From NCBI GenBank assembly GCA_964648115.1, contig CAZYME010000009.1, forward strand, positions 9,656 through 73,655: 64,000 bases of DNA. Direction: 5' to 3'. Below are positions 25,504 to 32,980 of the stretch, piece after piece. A program made the translations under genes and the position numbers. Each line of letters begins with the position of its first letter. Position 1 is the first letter of the stretch. The notes under the pieces were generated by a model. That model did not search any database and had not been told where the DNA came from. It was given only the letters and a program-made list of their open reading frames with translations. The stretch is from CAZYME01 sp964648115 (lineage in GTDB: Bacteria > Pseudomonadota > Gammaproteobacteria > Legionellales > Legionellaceae).

Positions 25504-26625
25504 ATGCCATACAGAATAGCTGACGTACTCAGGTATATTAATACTCTACTCATGGATCCTGAAAATGATGATAGGCCTTTGGTCCATCACTTGAACAATG
25601 TAAAATTCATTCTATTGCAAAGCAAAATGGAAGATGGAACGATCAATGTTGCCGATATCCATAAAGTAATACAGTATATTGAGACAATAAAAATCGAGAA
25701 AAAAAAAGGATTTTTTGGGAGCGCCGGCTTGGAAACCATGGGTGAGCTCTTGGCTCAACATGGGGAAACCATTTTACCAGCGTCAAAAAGACCACCAAGC
25801 ACAATGGCTTTTTCCTCTGGTCCGCTGTTATCTGTGAAGCACCATAAAATATTTGGGCTAATTCACCATACTTTGTATCAGAATTTTTTGGAGTATTTGC
25901 AATATCCAAAAAACCAAGAAACGCAAAGATCCATGACCTCTGCTGAAACGATCTGGGCCTTTTCCTACCCTAAAGATGAGGGTGGTGAAATTATGAATCA
26001 GGCGATTGGAGAATGGCAAGCCCGTCTAATGCAGTTGCCTGAAGAAAGCCCCCGGCTTGCATATATAGATTACATGCGAGATCTGAGCATCCAAGGTATG
26101 GTAGGAAGAACTGAAGCAGATGTTGACCGACTGTTAGAATACCTTGTTGCCGATTCTGAATACACTGCAGAACAAAAAGCGGCAATAATAAGGTGGATGC
26201 AAAGCAATGGTGGTCAGAGCAATAATCGTTTTGTAGATGTTTTGATTGGGAGTGGCGCCTATACGAACGGTGTTGCCGCAACTAATCTGAAATCAAAACG
26301 TGCGGAACAAAATTGGACCATGGAGAATGGTAAAGTTGTTATGCACTGCGATATAACAAGCTATGCGCTTATGATTGGCGGCGTACCTTACATTAACAGC
26401 AGCACGAATAAATTGGAAACAATAGACGACGTTGAAACGCTCTCAGACCCCAGAAACCGCTTTTCTCCCATGCTTAGAATGCAAGCCACGATAAAATTGG
26501 AGGTTAATGCAGATGGGCACGTTGAGCCTCGCATTGATACATTAAATGTCACAAGCTATAACAAAATGCTTTCTCCACCCGAAAAACCCGTTGTTGAGCA
26601 GACAGACACTCCCAGACCCAAATAG
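25504..26625 (+). CDS. Uncharacterised 373-residue protein
   Basis: No family recognised. Soluble, mostly helical in the first 250 residues, then a beta-rich part (about 285-350, 'NWTMENGKVVMHCDITSYAL', 'ATIKLEVNADGHVEPRIDTL') and a disordered Pro/Thr-rich tail ending T-D-T-P-R-P-K. No signal peptide or membrane segment. It stands alone, divergent from rsmA with a 187-bp AT-rich upstream region, and begins the accessory block that holds the F-box and CX5R proteins; a role at the host interface is conjecture. Confidence 0.68.
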   Translation: MPYRIADVLRYINTLLMDPENDDRPLVHHLNNVKFILLQSKMEDGTINVADIHKVIQYIETIKIEKKKGFFGSAGLETMGELLAQHGETILPASKRPPSTMAFSSGPLLSVKHHKIFGLIHHTLYQNFLEYLQYPKNQETQRSMTSAETIWAFSYPKDEGGEIMNQAIGEWQARLMQLPEESPRLAYIDYMRDLSIQGMVGRTEADVDRLLEYLVADSEYTAEQKAAIIRWMQSNGGQSNNRFVDVLIGSGAYTNGVAATNLKSKRAEQNWTMENGKVVMHCDITSYALMIGGVPYINSSTNKLETIDDVETLSDPRNRFSPMLRMQATIKLEVNADGHVEPRIDTLNVTSYNKMLSPPEKPVVEQTDTPRPK

Positions 26626-26672
26626 TTAACGTGAGCAAATTTGAAGTAGGTTAGGCCGATGGCGCAACAAAT

Positions 26673-27308
26673 GTGCGAAGTGCTAAATTTATGCTAAGAT
26701 ACCATTCATTTATCAAGGATGAAGCAAAAGTGAAACACTCTTTAGAACGACCCTCAAATAGCTCTTTTTTTGACCGCCTTCCTCATGAGCTCATCCTACT
26801 GTGCCTGCAGCGCCTCGATGCGAAATCACTAGTCCAACTTTGTATCGCTTATACAGAAATGTCTGGCTTGGCTAACGACAAATCGTTGTGCCTACATCTT
26901 TGCCACAATGACCCTGCAGCAAATGCATTTATTAAAGCCGCTGGTATAGAGACAGAATTACAGGATGGCTCAATTAACGCCTATACTTTTTTAACTAGTT
27001 TTGTAAATAAGAACTTTCACGAGTTAATAGCCTTGCTATCAAAAAAGAGCCGTCATTTTGTATTGTGGGCTGCAAGTTATGAAGCAGAACTCCAGTTTTT
27101 CCCTCCACCGCCTCCCGGATCTCCTCGCCCTTTGTTTCTGACTAAAGAAATGGGTAAGGCTCAAACGCTGAATGCGAGAAAAGTGAAGGAGTGGCTGGCC
27201 GTTAATGTGCCAGTTAACGAGCTCTCCTTAACTCAGTTAGTCACACAATCTAAAATGTTTTATCAAGAGTCCATCCCAAAGGCTTATATTCAAAGACTCA
27301 CTGGTTAG
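26673..27308 (+). CDS. F-box domain protein
   Basis: 211 residues. Residues 32-75 ('FFDRLPHELILLCLQRLDAK' then 'SLVQLCIAYTEMSGLANDKSL') fit the eukaryotic F-box consensus: L-P-x-E-L, a following helix, L-D-x-x-S-L-x-x-L, and the closing x-L-x-x-D-x-x-L. F-boxes bind Skp1 in SCF ubiquitin ligases, and bacterial F-box proteins known from Legionella and plant pathogens are injected effectors. The remainder (76-211) is helical with a polyproline stretch 'FFPPPPPGSPRPLF' and would be the substrate-recruiting part. The start could be ATG 26691 or later. It sits next to nested palindromic repeats. Confidence 0.78.
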   Translation: MRSAKFMLRYHSFIKDEAKVKHSLERPSNSSFFDRLPHELILLCLQRLDAKSLVQLCIAYTEMSGLANDKSLCLHLCHNDPAANAFIKAAGIETELQDGSINAYTFLTSFVNKNFHELIALLSKKSRHFVLWAASYEAELQFFPPPPPGSPRPLFLTKEMGKAQTLNARKVKEWLAVNVPVNELSLTQLVTQSKMFYQESIPKAYIQRLTG

Positions 27309-27342
27309 ACACGAAAATAAGTAATAAAGTAGTTATATCAAT

Positions 27343-27588
27343 GTAGCCCGTATGGAGCGAAGCGGAATGCGGGAACTGACCAGAATGGTACTTACATAGG
27401 AAATTACGGCTAAAAATAGCCTGTCGTTGCGAGCGTAGCGAAGCAATCCAGCGGCCTTAATGTCACTCAGACAAAATCACTGGATTGCTTCGCTACGCTC
27501 GCAACGACGATTATCTTCCTTAAGTAAGTGCCATTCGGAACCGACCAGGGCTTAATCCCCGCTTTCCGCTTCGCTCCATACGGGCTAC
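27343..27588. repeat. Triple-nested palindromic repeats (families B, D/E-like, E)
   Basis: Outer family B arms: gtagcccgtatggagcgaag at 27343 and its complement ending at 27588. Inside, a second palindrome from gaatggtacttac (27383) to gtaagtgccattc (27536). Inside that, a family E stem with perfect 28-bp arms at 27424-27451 and 27480-27507. This occupies nearly the whole 319-bp gap between the F-box gene and nadD. Confidence 0.87.
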
Positions 27589-27626
27589 GGTAGTGTTTTA
27601 TTTTGCTATTTTTCAAAGGACAGCTT

Positions 27627-28259
27627 ATGCATATCGCATTATTTGGTGGTACATTTTGTCCAATTCATAATGGCCATATAGGGGTTGCACTTTTTCTCCA
27701 AAAACATTTTCAATTCGATGAATTTCTTTTCCTACCCAATAAATCTCCTACCCTAGACAAAACCGCCAGAGCATCAGTGGAACAACGGCTGGCTTTGTTA
27801 GAGCTTGCTCTAGAACCCTATCCAACTTTTACCATTGATCGGCGTGAGATAAATCGACCCACGCCTTCTTTTATGGTTGATACGTTATTGAATCTTCGCT
27901 CAGAGCGGGGTGAAGACGTATCAATATCCCTCATCCTAGGCATGGATAGCTTTCAACAATTCCATCGCTGGCATGACTGGCAAACCATACTCACGCTATG
28001 TAACCTGATTGTTATTGATCGTCCAAACACCGAAAATAAATCCCTCCCCAAAGCCTTGGAAAAAAGTGCCATCTATCAAATAACCGATCCGAAAGTACTG
28101 TCTTCGGCAAAGCGCGGGGGATTTTATCGATGTAATGCAGGGTTATATCCTATCTCTTCAACTGTGATATGTGCATTAATCCAATCAGGGGGAGACGCAG
28201 GCTCTTTTCTACCACCTGCTGTTTGGACATTCATACAAGAAAAAAACCTTTTTAAATAA
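27627..28259 (+). CDS. nadD: Nicotinate-nucleotide adenylyltransferase
   Basis: Makes deamido-NAD from nicotinate mononucleotide and ATP. 'IALFGGTFCPIHNGHIGVAL' is the nucleotidyltransferase GGT(F)xPxHxGH signature and 'LILGMDSFQQFHRWHDWQTI' the NadD substrate region; the C-terminal 'YPISSTVICALIQSG' is the ISST..R-type motif (here followed by I rather than R). ATG 27627 with AAAGGA seven bases upstream gives 210 residues; an upstream ATG would only add an unconserved leader from the repeat. Confidence 0.93.
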   Translation: MHIALFGGTFCPIHNGHIGVALFLQKHFQFDEFLFLPNKSPTLDKTARASVEQRLALLELALEPYPTFTIDRREINRPTPSFMVDTLLNLRSERGEDVSISLILGMDSFQQFHRWHDWQTILTLCNLIVIDRPNTENKSLPKALEKSAIYQITDPKVLSSAKRGGFYRCNAGLYPISSTVICALIQSGGDAGSFLPPAVWTFIQEKNLFK

Positions 28260-28263
28260 AGAG

Positions 28264-28313
28264 CAGATACGAATGAGAAGCAGGCTGGCTTATCTTAATG
28301 CCATTCGTATCTG
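28264..28313. terminator. Hairpin downstream of nadD
   Basis: Perfect 12-bp inverted repeat cagatacgaatg / cattcgtatctg separated by 26 bases, starting five bases after the nadD stop. No T-run follows, so it may act with Rho or simply protect the transcript end. Confidence 0.45.
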
Positions 28314-28347
28314 ATCCTTCATATTCTCTTAACTATTTTATTTTAGA

Positions 28348-30498
28348 ATGAGACATAGTCACTATATGAGATATACAGTCATGGCAAGCAGCAATACAGA
28401 CGTACAACGCTATACAAGCGACCTACTTCACAATCAAAATTGTCACGCCTACCTGGGTGCACTGATAATTCCTGCGTCCGTTTTGGAGAGGATACGCGTT
28501 ATTTCGCCTAGCCTTGCCGATGAGCTTAGTAGCGCACGTGCTGCTCCATATAACCCCACATTTGCTTATGCAGACTTATACACACAATTTTTTACGGTTG
28601 TTGAAAATAACATTGGTGCCCTTTTTGACGCACCCCAAGATAAACTTTTGCAGGAACTTGCATTAATTGAAAGCCGCCGGCTGTTTCTAAAAGAAAATGC
28701 TAATTATCCCGGTTTAGCCAGAGATGCTAAAGCGCGTTCCACACCAGAATATGAACAAGCTAAAAGAGAAGAGCTACAGCAATTAAATCATTTTATTTTT
28801 TCCATTTATAATAATGATAACCGAATCCTAGAAAATACATTTGAAGCAATTCAGCACATTCCTTTGCAACATACACCCATTGATAATGACATCCAGTCTA
28901 GAATTGCTAAATTTGTGAAAGACGATGGGGAACGCGTTAATCTCCAAACCCTGTCACCTGCCCAGGCAGGTTCAGCTTATGGCCGGCTAACTGCGATGAT
29001 GGCTAGCGATTATAAACCCCAACATTCAACCAGTTTGGCCACCGTTAGAAAATATGTTCATAGCGCCGACGGTTCCACCACAGAATTGCGTTTTGGCACA
29101 CAAGGACAGAGGGATAATGGTGTAGCTCGCGTAAGCCCCTTGTTTGAACGTTGGCTTACTGTGCAAGAAAGAATGCATTTACCTGAAGATGGCGTTACCC
29201 ATCCCATCACCCATGTGTATTTTAACAATTTGGGGCTAGACAGAACCGATATGGAAGGGAAAAAAGAGCGTGAATTAACGCAAGTATTGCACGAACTTGA
29301 AGCAAGACACCCTAATGTGGCAGTTATTACTTTACCTGCTGATAAAGGATTAATGAGCAGCTCCGAATATAAAAAAACGGGTCCTAACGATAGGCATGAC
29401 TTTCAAAGTGTAAACGATGAATTATTACAAATTTCCCACCAAGATCCCGCTGCACAACGCCCCATAAAAGATTTTTATATCAGCGATAAAATTCGCAGAG
29501 CCGTCTTTCAAGATGCAAATGGGCGTTATTCAAAAGAGAATGAAAAGCAGCAGTTGCAAGAATTGCTTGATAAAAGCTACAAAGCCATGGGAATACAAGA
29601 AGGCGAGGCATTAACCGGAGCTCAGCGGCAAGCTGTATGGTTTCATTTTATAAAATTTGAATTAACCAACGCTATCGTTAAGGCATTAACCCCTCAAACG
29701 GTAAATTTTTCTTGTAAGGATGCTATTGATAGAGGCGGAGTGTCATCTGCTTATTATAACTTAATGAATTCTTTGCAAAATAACCAACCTATGACCAGAG
29801 AAGAGTTCGATCAAGGCTTACACGCTGCTCCTACTATGGTTAAAGCACGCGGAATGAACCATCATACCAAACTCATTTGGAATGCTGTCGATGCCTATAT
29901 TAATGCAAATTATGAGGCCATAAAAAATGAGCCCAAGCAAGCCTGGTTAATTCAGTGGAGAGATTTAAATTGTCCTCATACACGAGTGGCCGAATTGCTA
30001 AAATTACGCATTGAGCAAACTCAAAATGACCTTGCCCAAATACACCCAGTAAACCCTACCCAAGCAGAAGCCCTGAACCAAGGCCGAGTAATATTAACCA
30101 AGATACAGCAACAAAGTGATGTAGGCGTAAGTGGCAAGCGTTTGCTGCTTGAAGCAGTGACACGCACCCCAGATGTTATTTTGCGCCCAGATGATGAAAG
30201 AAATAATCAACGATATAACGAAGTGGCAGATAAACTTACCATTAAATATCCAAAGCTACATGTATTGGCAGGGATTATGAAATTCATAGCTGCAATTGCT
30301 CTGTATATTCCATCCTTTGGAAGTACTAAACAATTGTTTCAGGAAGGTATTGCAACAGCCCGCGCAGGCTTCCATGCCACAACACGTAGCCACATTCAGG
30401 AGCAGATGAAGGCACAAGTTGATGAAATGAAGAATGACGCCCTGGCAACCAATCTTGATAAAGAAATTCCGTCGGTTGGCCCAGACTCGAGGCAATAA
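28348..30498 (+). CDS. Large protein with a SopB/SidF-like CX5R phosphatase loop
   Basis: 716 residues (start possibly ATG 28381, 11 codons in). 'FSCKDAIDRGGVSSAYYNLM' places Cys456 and Arg462 in a C-K-x-A-x-D-R-G loop, very like the CKSGKDR of SopB/IpgD and CKSAKDR of Legionella SidF, both inositol-lipid phosphatases injected into host cells; 'YVFNNLGLDR'-type helices and His-rich segments precede it. A hydrophobic stretch near 635-655 ('GIMKFIAAIALYIPSFG') could place it at a membrane, as the C-terminal helices of SidF do. No signal peptide. Predicted effector with phosphoinositide or inositol-phosphate phosphatase activity; only the loop supports this. Confidence 0.72.
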   Translation: MRHSHYMRYTVMASSNTDVQRYTSDLLHNQNCHAYLGALIIPASVLERIRVISPSLADELSSARAAPYNPTFAYADLYTQFFTVVENNIGALFDAPQDKLLQELALIESRRLFLKENANYPGLARDAKARSTPEYEQAKREELQQLNHFIFSIYNNDNRILENTFEAIQHIPLQHTPIDNDIQSRIAKFVKDDGERVNLQTLSPAQAGSAYGRLTAMMASDYKPQHSTSLATVRKYVHSADGSTTELRFGTQGQRDNGVARVSPLFERWLTVQERMHLPEDGVTHPITHVYFNNLGLDRTDMEGKKERELTQVLHELEARHPNVAVITLPADKGLMSSSEYKKTGPNDRHDFQSVNDELLQISHQDPAAQRPIKDFYISDKIRRAVFQDANGRYSKENEKQQLQELLDKSYKAMGIQEGEALTGAQRQAVWFHFIKFELTNAIVKALTPQTVNFSCKDAIDRGGVSSAYYNLMNSLQNNQPMTREEFDQGLHAAPTMVKARGMNHHTKLIWNAVDAYINANYEAIKNEPKQAWLIQWRDLNCPHTRVAELLKLRIEQTQNDLAQIHPVNPTQAEALNQGRVILTKIQQQSDVGVSGKRLLLEAVTRTPDVILRPDDERNNQRYNEVADKLTIKYPKLHVLAGIMKFIAAIALYIPSFGSTKQLFQEGIATARAGFHATTRSHIQEQMKAQVDEMKNDALATNLDKEIPSVGPDSRQ

Positions 30499-30500
30499 AT

Positions 30501-30527
30501 GTAGGTTGGGTCATGGACCCAACCTAC
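30501..30527. repeat. Family D palindrome (uninterrupted), shared terminator
   Basis: Perfect 12-bp arms gtaggttgggtc / gacccaacctac with a three-base loop, two bases after the CX5R gene stop and just before the end of convergent epmC. At 46313-46440 the same palindrome is split at its loop by another element. Position suggests it works as a two-way transcript end. Confidence 0.85.
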
Positions 30528-30529
30528 GT

Positions 30530-31042
30530 TTAATAGGCTTGTGTGGTCCCATAAAAATGACATATCGCATTCCGAAAACGCTCCGCCCTTTTAGAGAGGC
30601 CCTCTTCATAATATTTTTTTACCTGTTGATACACTGCCTCTTTAAATAAATCTGTGTCTGATTCCTCTCCGTTGAGGTTATCAATACTCACCCTAAATGG
30701 ATGCCCAGCTGCTGCAGAAAGTATGCACTCCAACGCCTGAGGTTTTACCTCAACGTTTTGAAAAATCGCCTGTTGCTCAGCGGTACGCCCATCCGGGGCA
30801 TACCAATAACCAAAATCAACTTGTTTTCGCCGCTCAGCTCCCGCAATAAGCCAATGTGAGCACTCATGCAAGGCGCTGCTAAAAAAACCGTGCGCAAAGA
30901 AGATTTCGTGGTAAGGGCGATTTTCATCTGCAGGAAGATAAAGTGGCTCATCGCCCCCTTTAACAAGCTTTGTATTAAACTCAACCGCAAAACAGTCATT
31001 AAAAATTTGAATCAAATCTTGATATTTATGCACTTGCGACAT
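30530..31042 (-). CDS. epmC: Elongation factor P hydroxylase
   Basis: 170 residues, YfcM family: 'YLPADENRPYHEIFFAHGFF' followed by 'SALHECSHWLIAG' (the HExxxHW metal-binding core), 'QVDFGYWYAPDGR' and 'VEVKPQALECILSAAAG' are hallmark sequences. EpmC hydroxylates the beta-lysylated lysine of EF-P made by EpmA/EpmB, so the genome should also carry those. Convergent with the CX5R gene and divergent from tatC. Confidence 0.93.
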   Translation of the reverse strand: MSQVHKYQDLIQIFNDCFAVEFNTKLVKGGDEPLYLPADENRPYHEIFFAHGFFSSALHECSHWLIAGAERRKQVDFGYWYAPDGRTAEQQAIFQNVEVKPQALECILSAAAGHPFRVSIDNLNGEESDTDLFKEAVYQQVKKYYEEGLSKRAERFRNAICHFYGTTQAY

Positions 31043-31106
31043 GATTATAATAGGCTCTTACTCATAACCGTGATAGTTTAATGTATCGTGTTAAAAAAAT
31101 ACACTT

Positions 31107-31838
31107 ATGCTAACCCACCTACTTGAATTACGCCGCCGCGCACTACTGGTAATAACCGTCTTTGCAGCCCTATTTTTACTGTTTTTTTTCTTCGCGCCAA
31201 ATTTGTTCCATCAACTAGTATCCCCGTTATTACATGTGCTCCCCACACCTGACCCGCTTATTGCGACTCAAATTACCACCCCTCTATTAATACCTATTAA
31301 ACTAGCTGCTGACGCTGCTATGCTCTGCACAATGCCCTATGCCTTGCTACACATTTGGCGCTTTGCATCCCCCGGACTATACCAACGCGAACGCTCTACT
31401 CTACAATGGGCCATGCTGGGAAGCATACTCCTCTTTCTAATAGGGGTTTTGTTCTGCTTTTATATAGTCTTACCGTTTATGCTGCAATTCTTTGCCCAAT
31501 CAGTACCAACCGGCGTTCGCCTCATGCCGGATATAACCTATGCTGTTGATTTTATTACACGAATGCTGCTGTTATTTGGTGTTTGCTTCCAAGTACCACT
31601 AGTATGTGTCTTTCTGGTATATATGCAGTTCATTGAGGCCAAGACCTTAAAAACCATAAGGCCTTATGTGATTGTCGCCGCATTTACTATCGGGATGTTA
31701 TTAACACCACCGGATGTATTATCCCAAATCATGCTAGCAGTACCGCTTTGTCTATTATATGAATTGGGTATTATTCTAGTGAACATTATTGTAAAAGATA
31801 ATAAAAAAAGAGAGTTTTCGGTTACTCAGAATAGATGA
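31107..31838 (+). CDS. tatC: Sec-independent protein translocase TatC (inverted relative to tatAB)
   Basis: 243-residue polytopic membrane protein that receives twin-arginine signal peptides. The N-terminus 'LTHLLELRRRALLVI' (cytoplasmic Tat recognition), 'SPGLYQRERSTLQWAMLGS' and the later helices with 'LLTPPDVLSQIMLAVPLCLL' identify TatC; six membrane segments are visible. In relatives it follows tatA-tatB on the same strand; here it is on the plus strand, convergent with tatB and separated by an unknown gene and a palindromic repeat. Confidence 0.96.
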   Translation: MLTHLLELRRRALLVITVFAALFLLFFFFAPNLFHQLVSPLLHVLPTPDPLIATQITTPLLIPIKLAADAAMLCTMPYALLHIWRFASPGLYQRERSTLQWAMLGSILLFLIGVLFCFYIVLPFMLQFFAQSVPTGVRLMPDITYAVDFITRMLLLFGVCFQVPLVCVFLVYMQFIEAKTLKTIRPYVIVAAFTIGMLLTPPDVLSQIMLAVPLCLLYELGIILVNIIVKDNKKREFSVTQNR

Positions 31839-31910
31839 ATGTAGCCCGTATGGAGCGAAGCGGAATGCGGGAATGGACGCGCAATTTGAGCCCCGTCCGC
31901 TTCGCTCCAT
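31839..31910. repeat. Family B palindrome between tatC and the unknown gene
   Basis: Left arm gtagcccgtatggagcgaag and right arm ccgcttcgctccat around a 35-bp centre; the right arm is shorter and stops exactly where the next minus-strand gene's stop codon begins (31911), as if that gene's 3' end replaced the rest of the arm. Confidence 0.8.
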
Positions 31911-32504
31911 TTAACGACAAGTCGGAGCAGGAGATTTTACTTCTGGTTCGCCACTGCGATGACCCTGCAATTCCTCACGCATTCTAATAGCCTGATCGGC
32001 AGATAAGGTCTGTTTTTCCAATTCTTTGGTAACCATCTCAAGCATATCCACCTTCCTTGAATCAGAGGGGTTCCGTTTCACAGCCTCTCCAAGCTCCTGT
32101 TGGATCTCAGACAGCGTACCCTTGTATAAGTGGTCACCCCCAGAAATCAGATAATAACCAGTTGGGCTATTACCACGAAGTTCTTTCACAAAAAATTCAT
32201 CACCAAATTTTACTCGGCTCTCAAAAAATTTAATCGCATCATCACGGGTAGGAAAAACCATAGCACCCGTTCTATCAATCTTTAGATTATGTTCCTCAGC
32301 GTACGCTTTGTATGCCTCAAGCAGAGCTTTCATACCCTTAGGTTTTATCCCAACAGGTACAAATTTTGTGGGCTCCTCTTTCTTACCGGGCTTTGGAGTA
32401 TCAACAGCAGGCGCTACCACTTTTTTATCTTCAGCAGCGATCGCCGCTGCCCTTAATATTTCTAGCTCTTCTTTACGCTTTCGTTGCTCATCTCGGTGCG
32501 GCAT
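31911..32504 (-). CDS. Uncharacterised 197-residue charged protein
   Basis: No confident family. N-terminal 50 residues are charged and Lys/Pro-rich (likely disordered), a compact central part (about 65-150) contains 'FPTRDDAIKFFESRVKFGDE', 'FFVKELRGNSPTGYYLISGG' and 'HLYKGTLSEIQQELGEA', then a helical Glu/Lys-rich end. No signal peptide. The F-F-x-S/T-x-V...G-x-x-L-Y-x-G-x-x-x-E-I pattern looks like a repeated module in intracellular Legionellales proteins, but I cannot name it. It lies where tatC would be in the ancestral tat operon. Confidence 0.65.
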   Translation of the reverse strand: MPHRDEQRKRKEELEILRAAAIAAEDKKVVAPAVDTPKPGKKEEPTKFVPVGIKPKGMKALLEAYKAYAEEHNLKIDRTGAMVFPTRDDAIKFFESRVKFGDEFFVKELRGNSPTGYYLISGGDHLYKGTLSEIQQELGEAVKRNPSDSRKVDMLEMVTKELEKQTLSADQAIRMREELQGHRSGEPEVKSPAPTCR

Positions 32505-32596
32505 AATAGATTCCTAGTTATTACTATTGAACTAAAATAGCACATTTTTGGTTGTCTTTGAGACTTTTATGATAAATAATTACACTTAATTTACAA

Positions 32597-32815
32597 TTAT
32601 TTGTTGTAGTTTTCATCAGCCTGCTCAGCTTTCTTAGTATTTTCTTGCAATTGCTGCTCATTAATTTGCTCTTGCCAAAAAGCTACTGCTTGCTGTTTAA
32701 AACCATTTAATCGCCCAAACAATTTCCCAAGATGATAAGCAAGCATAGGTAATTTTTTAGGGCCAAAGACAAACAAAGCGATTAACAAGGTTAATAATAA
32801 TTCACCACCACTCAT
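32597..32815 (-). CDS. tatB: Twin-arginine translocase subunit TatB-like
   Basis: 72 residues: one N-terminal helix ('GELLLTLLIALFVF'), the F-G-P-K-K-L-P hinge typical of TatB, then an amphipathic helix and a charged tail. It is much shorter than E. coli TatB (171) but similar to TatB of other Legionellales-sized systems. It overlaps tatA by four bases (ATGA), and its own downstream neighbour on this strand is an unknown gene rather than tatC. Confidence 0.85.
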   Translation of the reverse strand: MSGGELLLTLLIALFVFGPKKLPMLAYHLGKLFGRLNGFKQQAVAFWQEQINEQQLQENTKKAEQADENYNK

Positions 32816-32979
32816 GATGGCTTATCATTAGTATCATCCTCATTTAAAGCACGCTTGAAATTTTTGATAGCATGACCAAGATCTGAGCCAATATTTTTTA
32901 ATTTATTCGTGCCAAATAAAGCAACCACAATCAATAAAATTAACAATAGTGACAGCGGGCTAATACCACTTAATCCCAT
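32812..32979 (-). CDS. tatA: Twin-arginine translocase subunit TatA
   Basis: 55 residues from ATG 32979, with AAGGAG seven bases upstream; an in-frame start earlier would overlap ubiB. 'SPLSLLLILLIVVALFG' is the membrane helix, 'TNKLKNIGSDLGHAIKNFKR' the hinge and amphipathic helix (F-G-x-x-K-L-x-x-x-G-x-D-L-G). It polymerises to form the Tat pore. It begins two bases after the ubiB stop, so ubiE-ubiJ-ubiB-tatA-tatB is one transcript. Confidence 0.94.
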   Translation of the reverse strand: MGLSGISPLSLLLILLIVVALFGTNKLKNIGSDLGHAIKNFKRALNEDDTNDKPS

Positions 32980-32980
32980 G

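Noticed and set aside
27383..27536. CRISPR-like repeat array
   Set aside because: The repeats are inverted and nested, not direct and regularly spaced; no cas genes.
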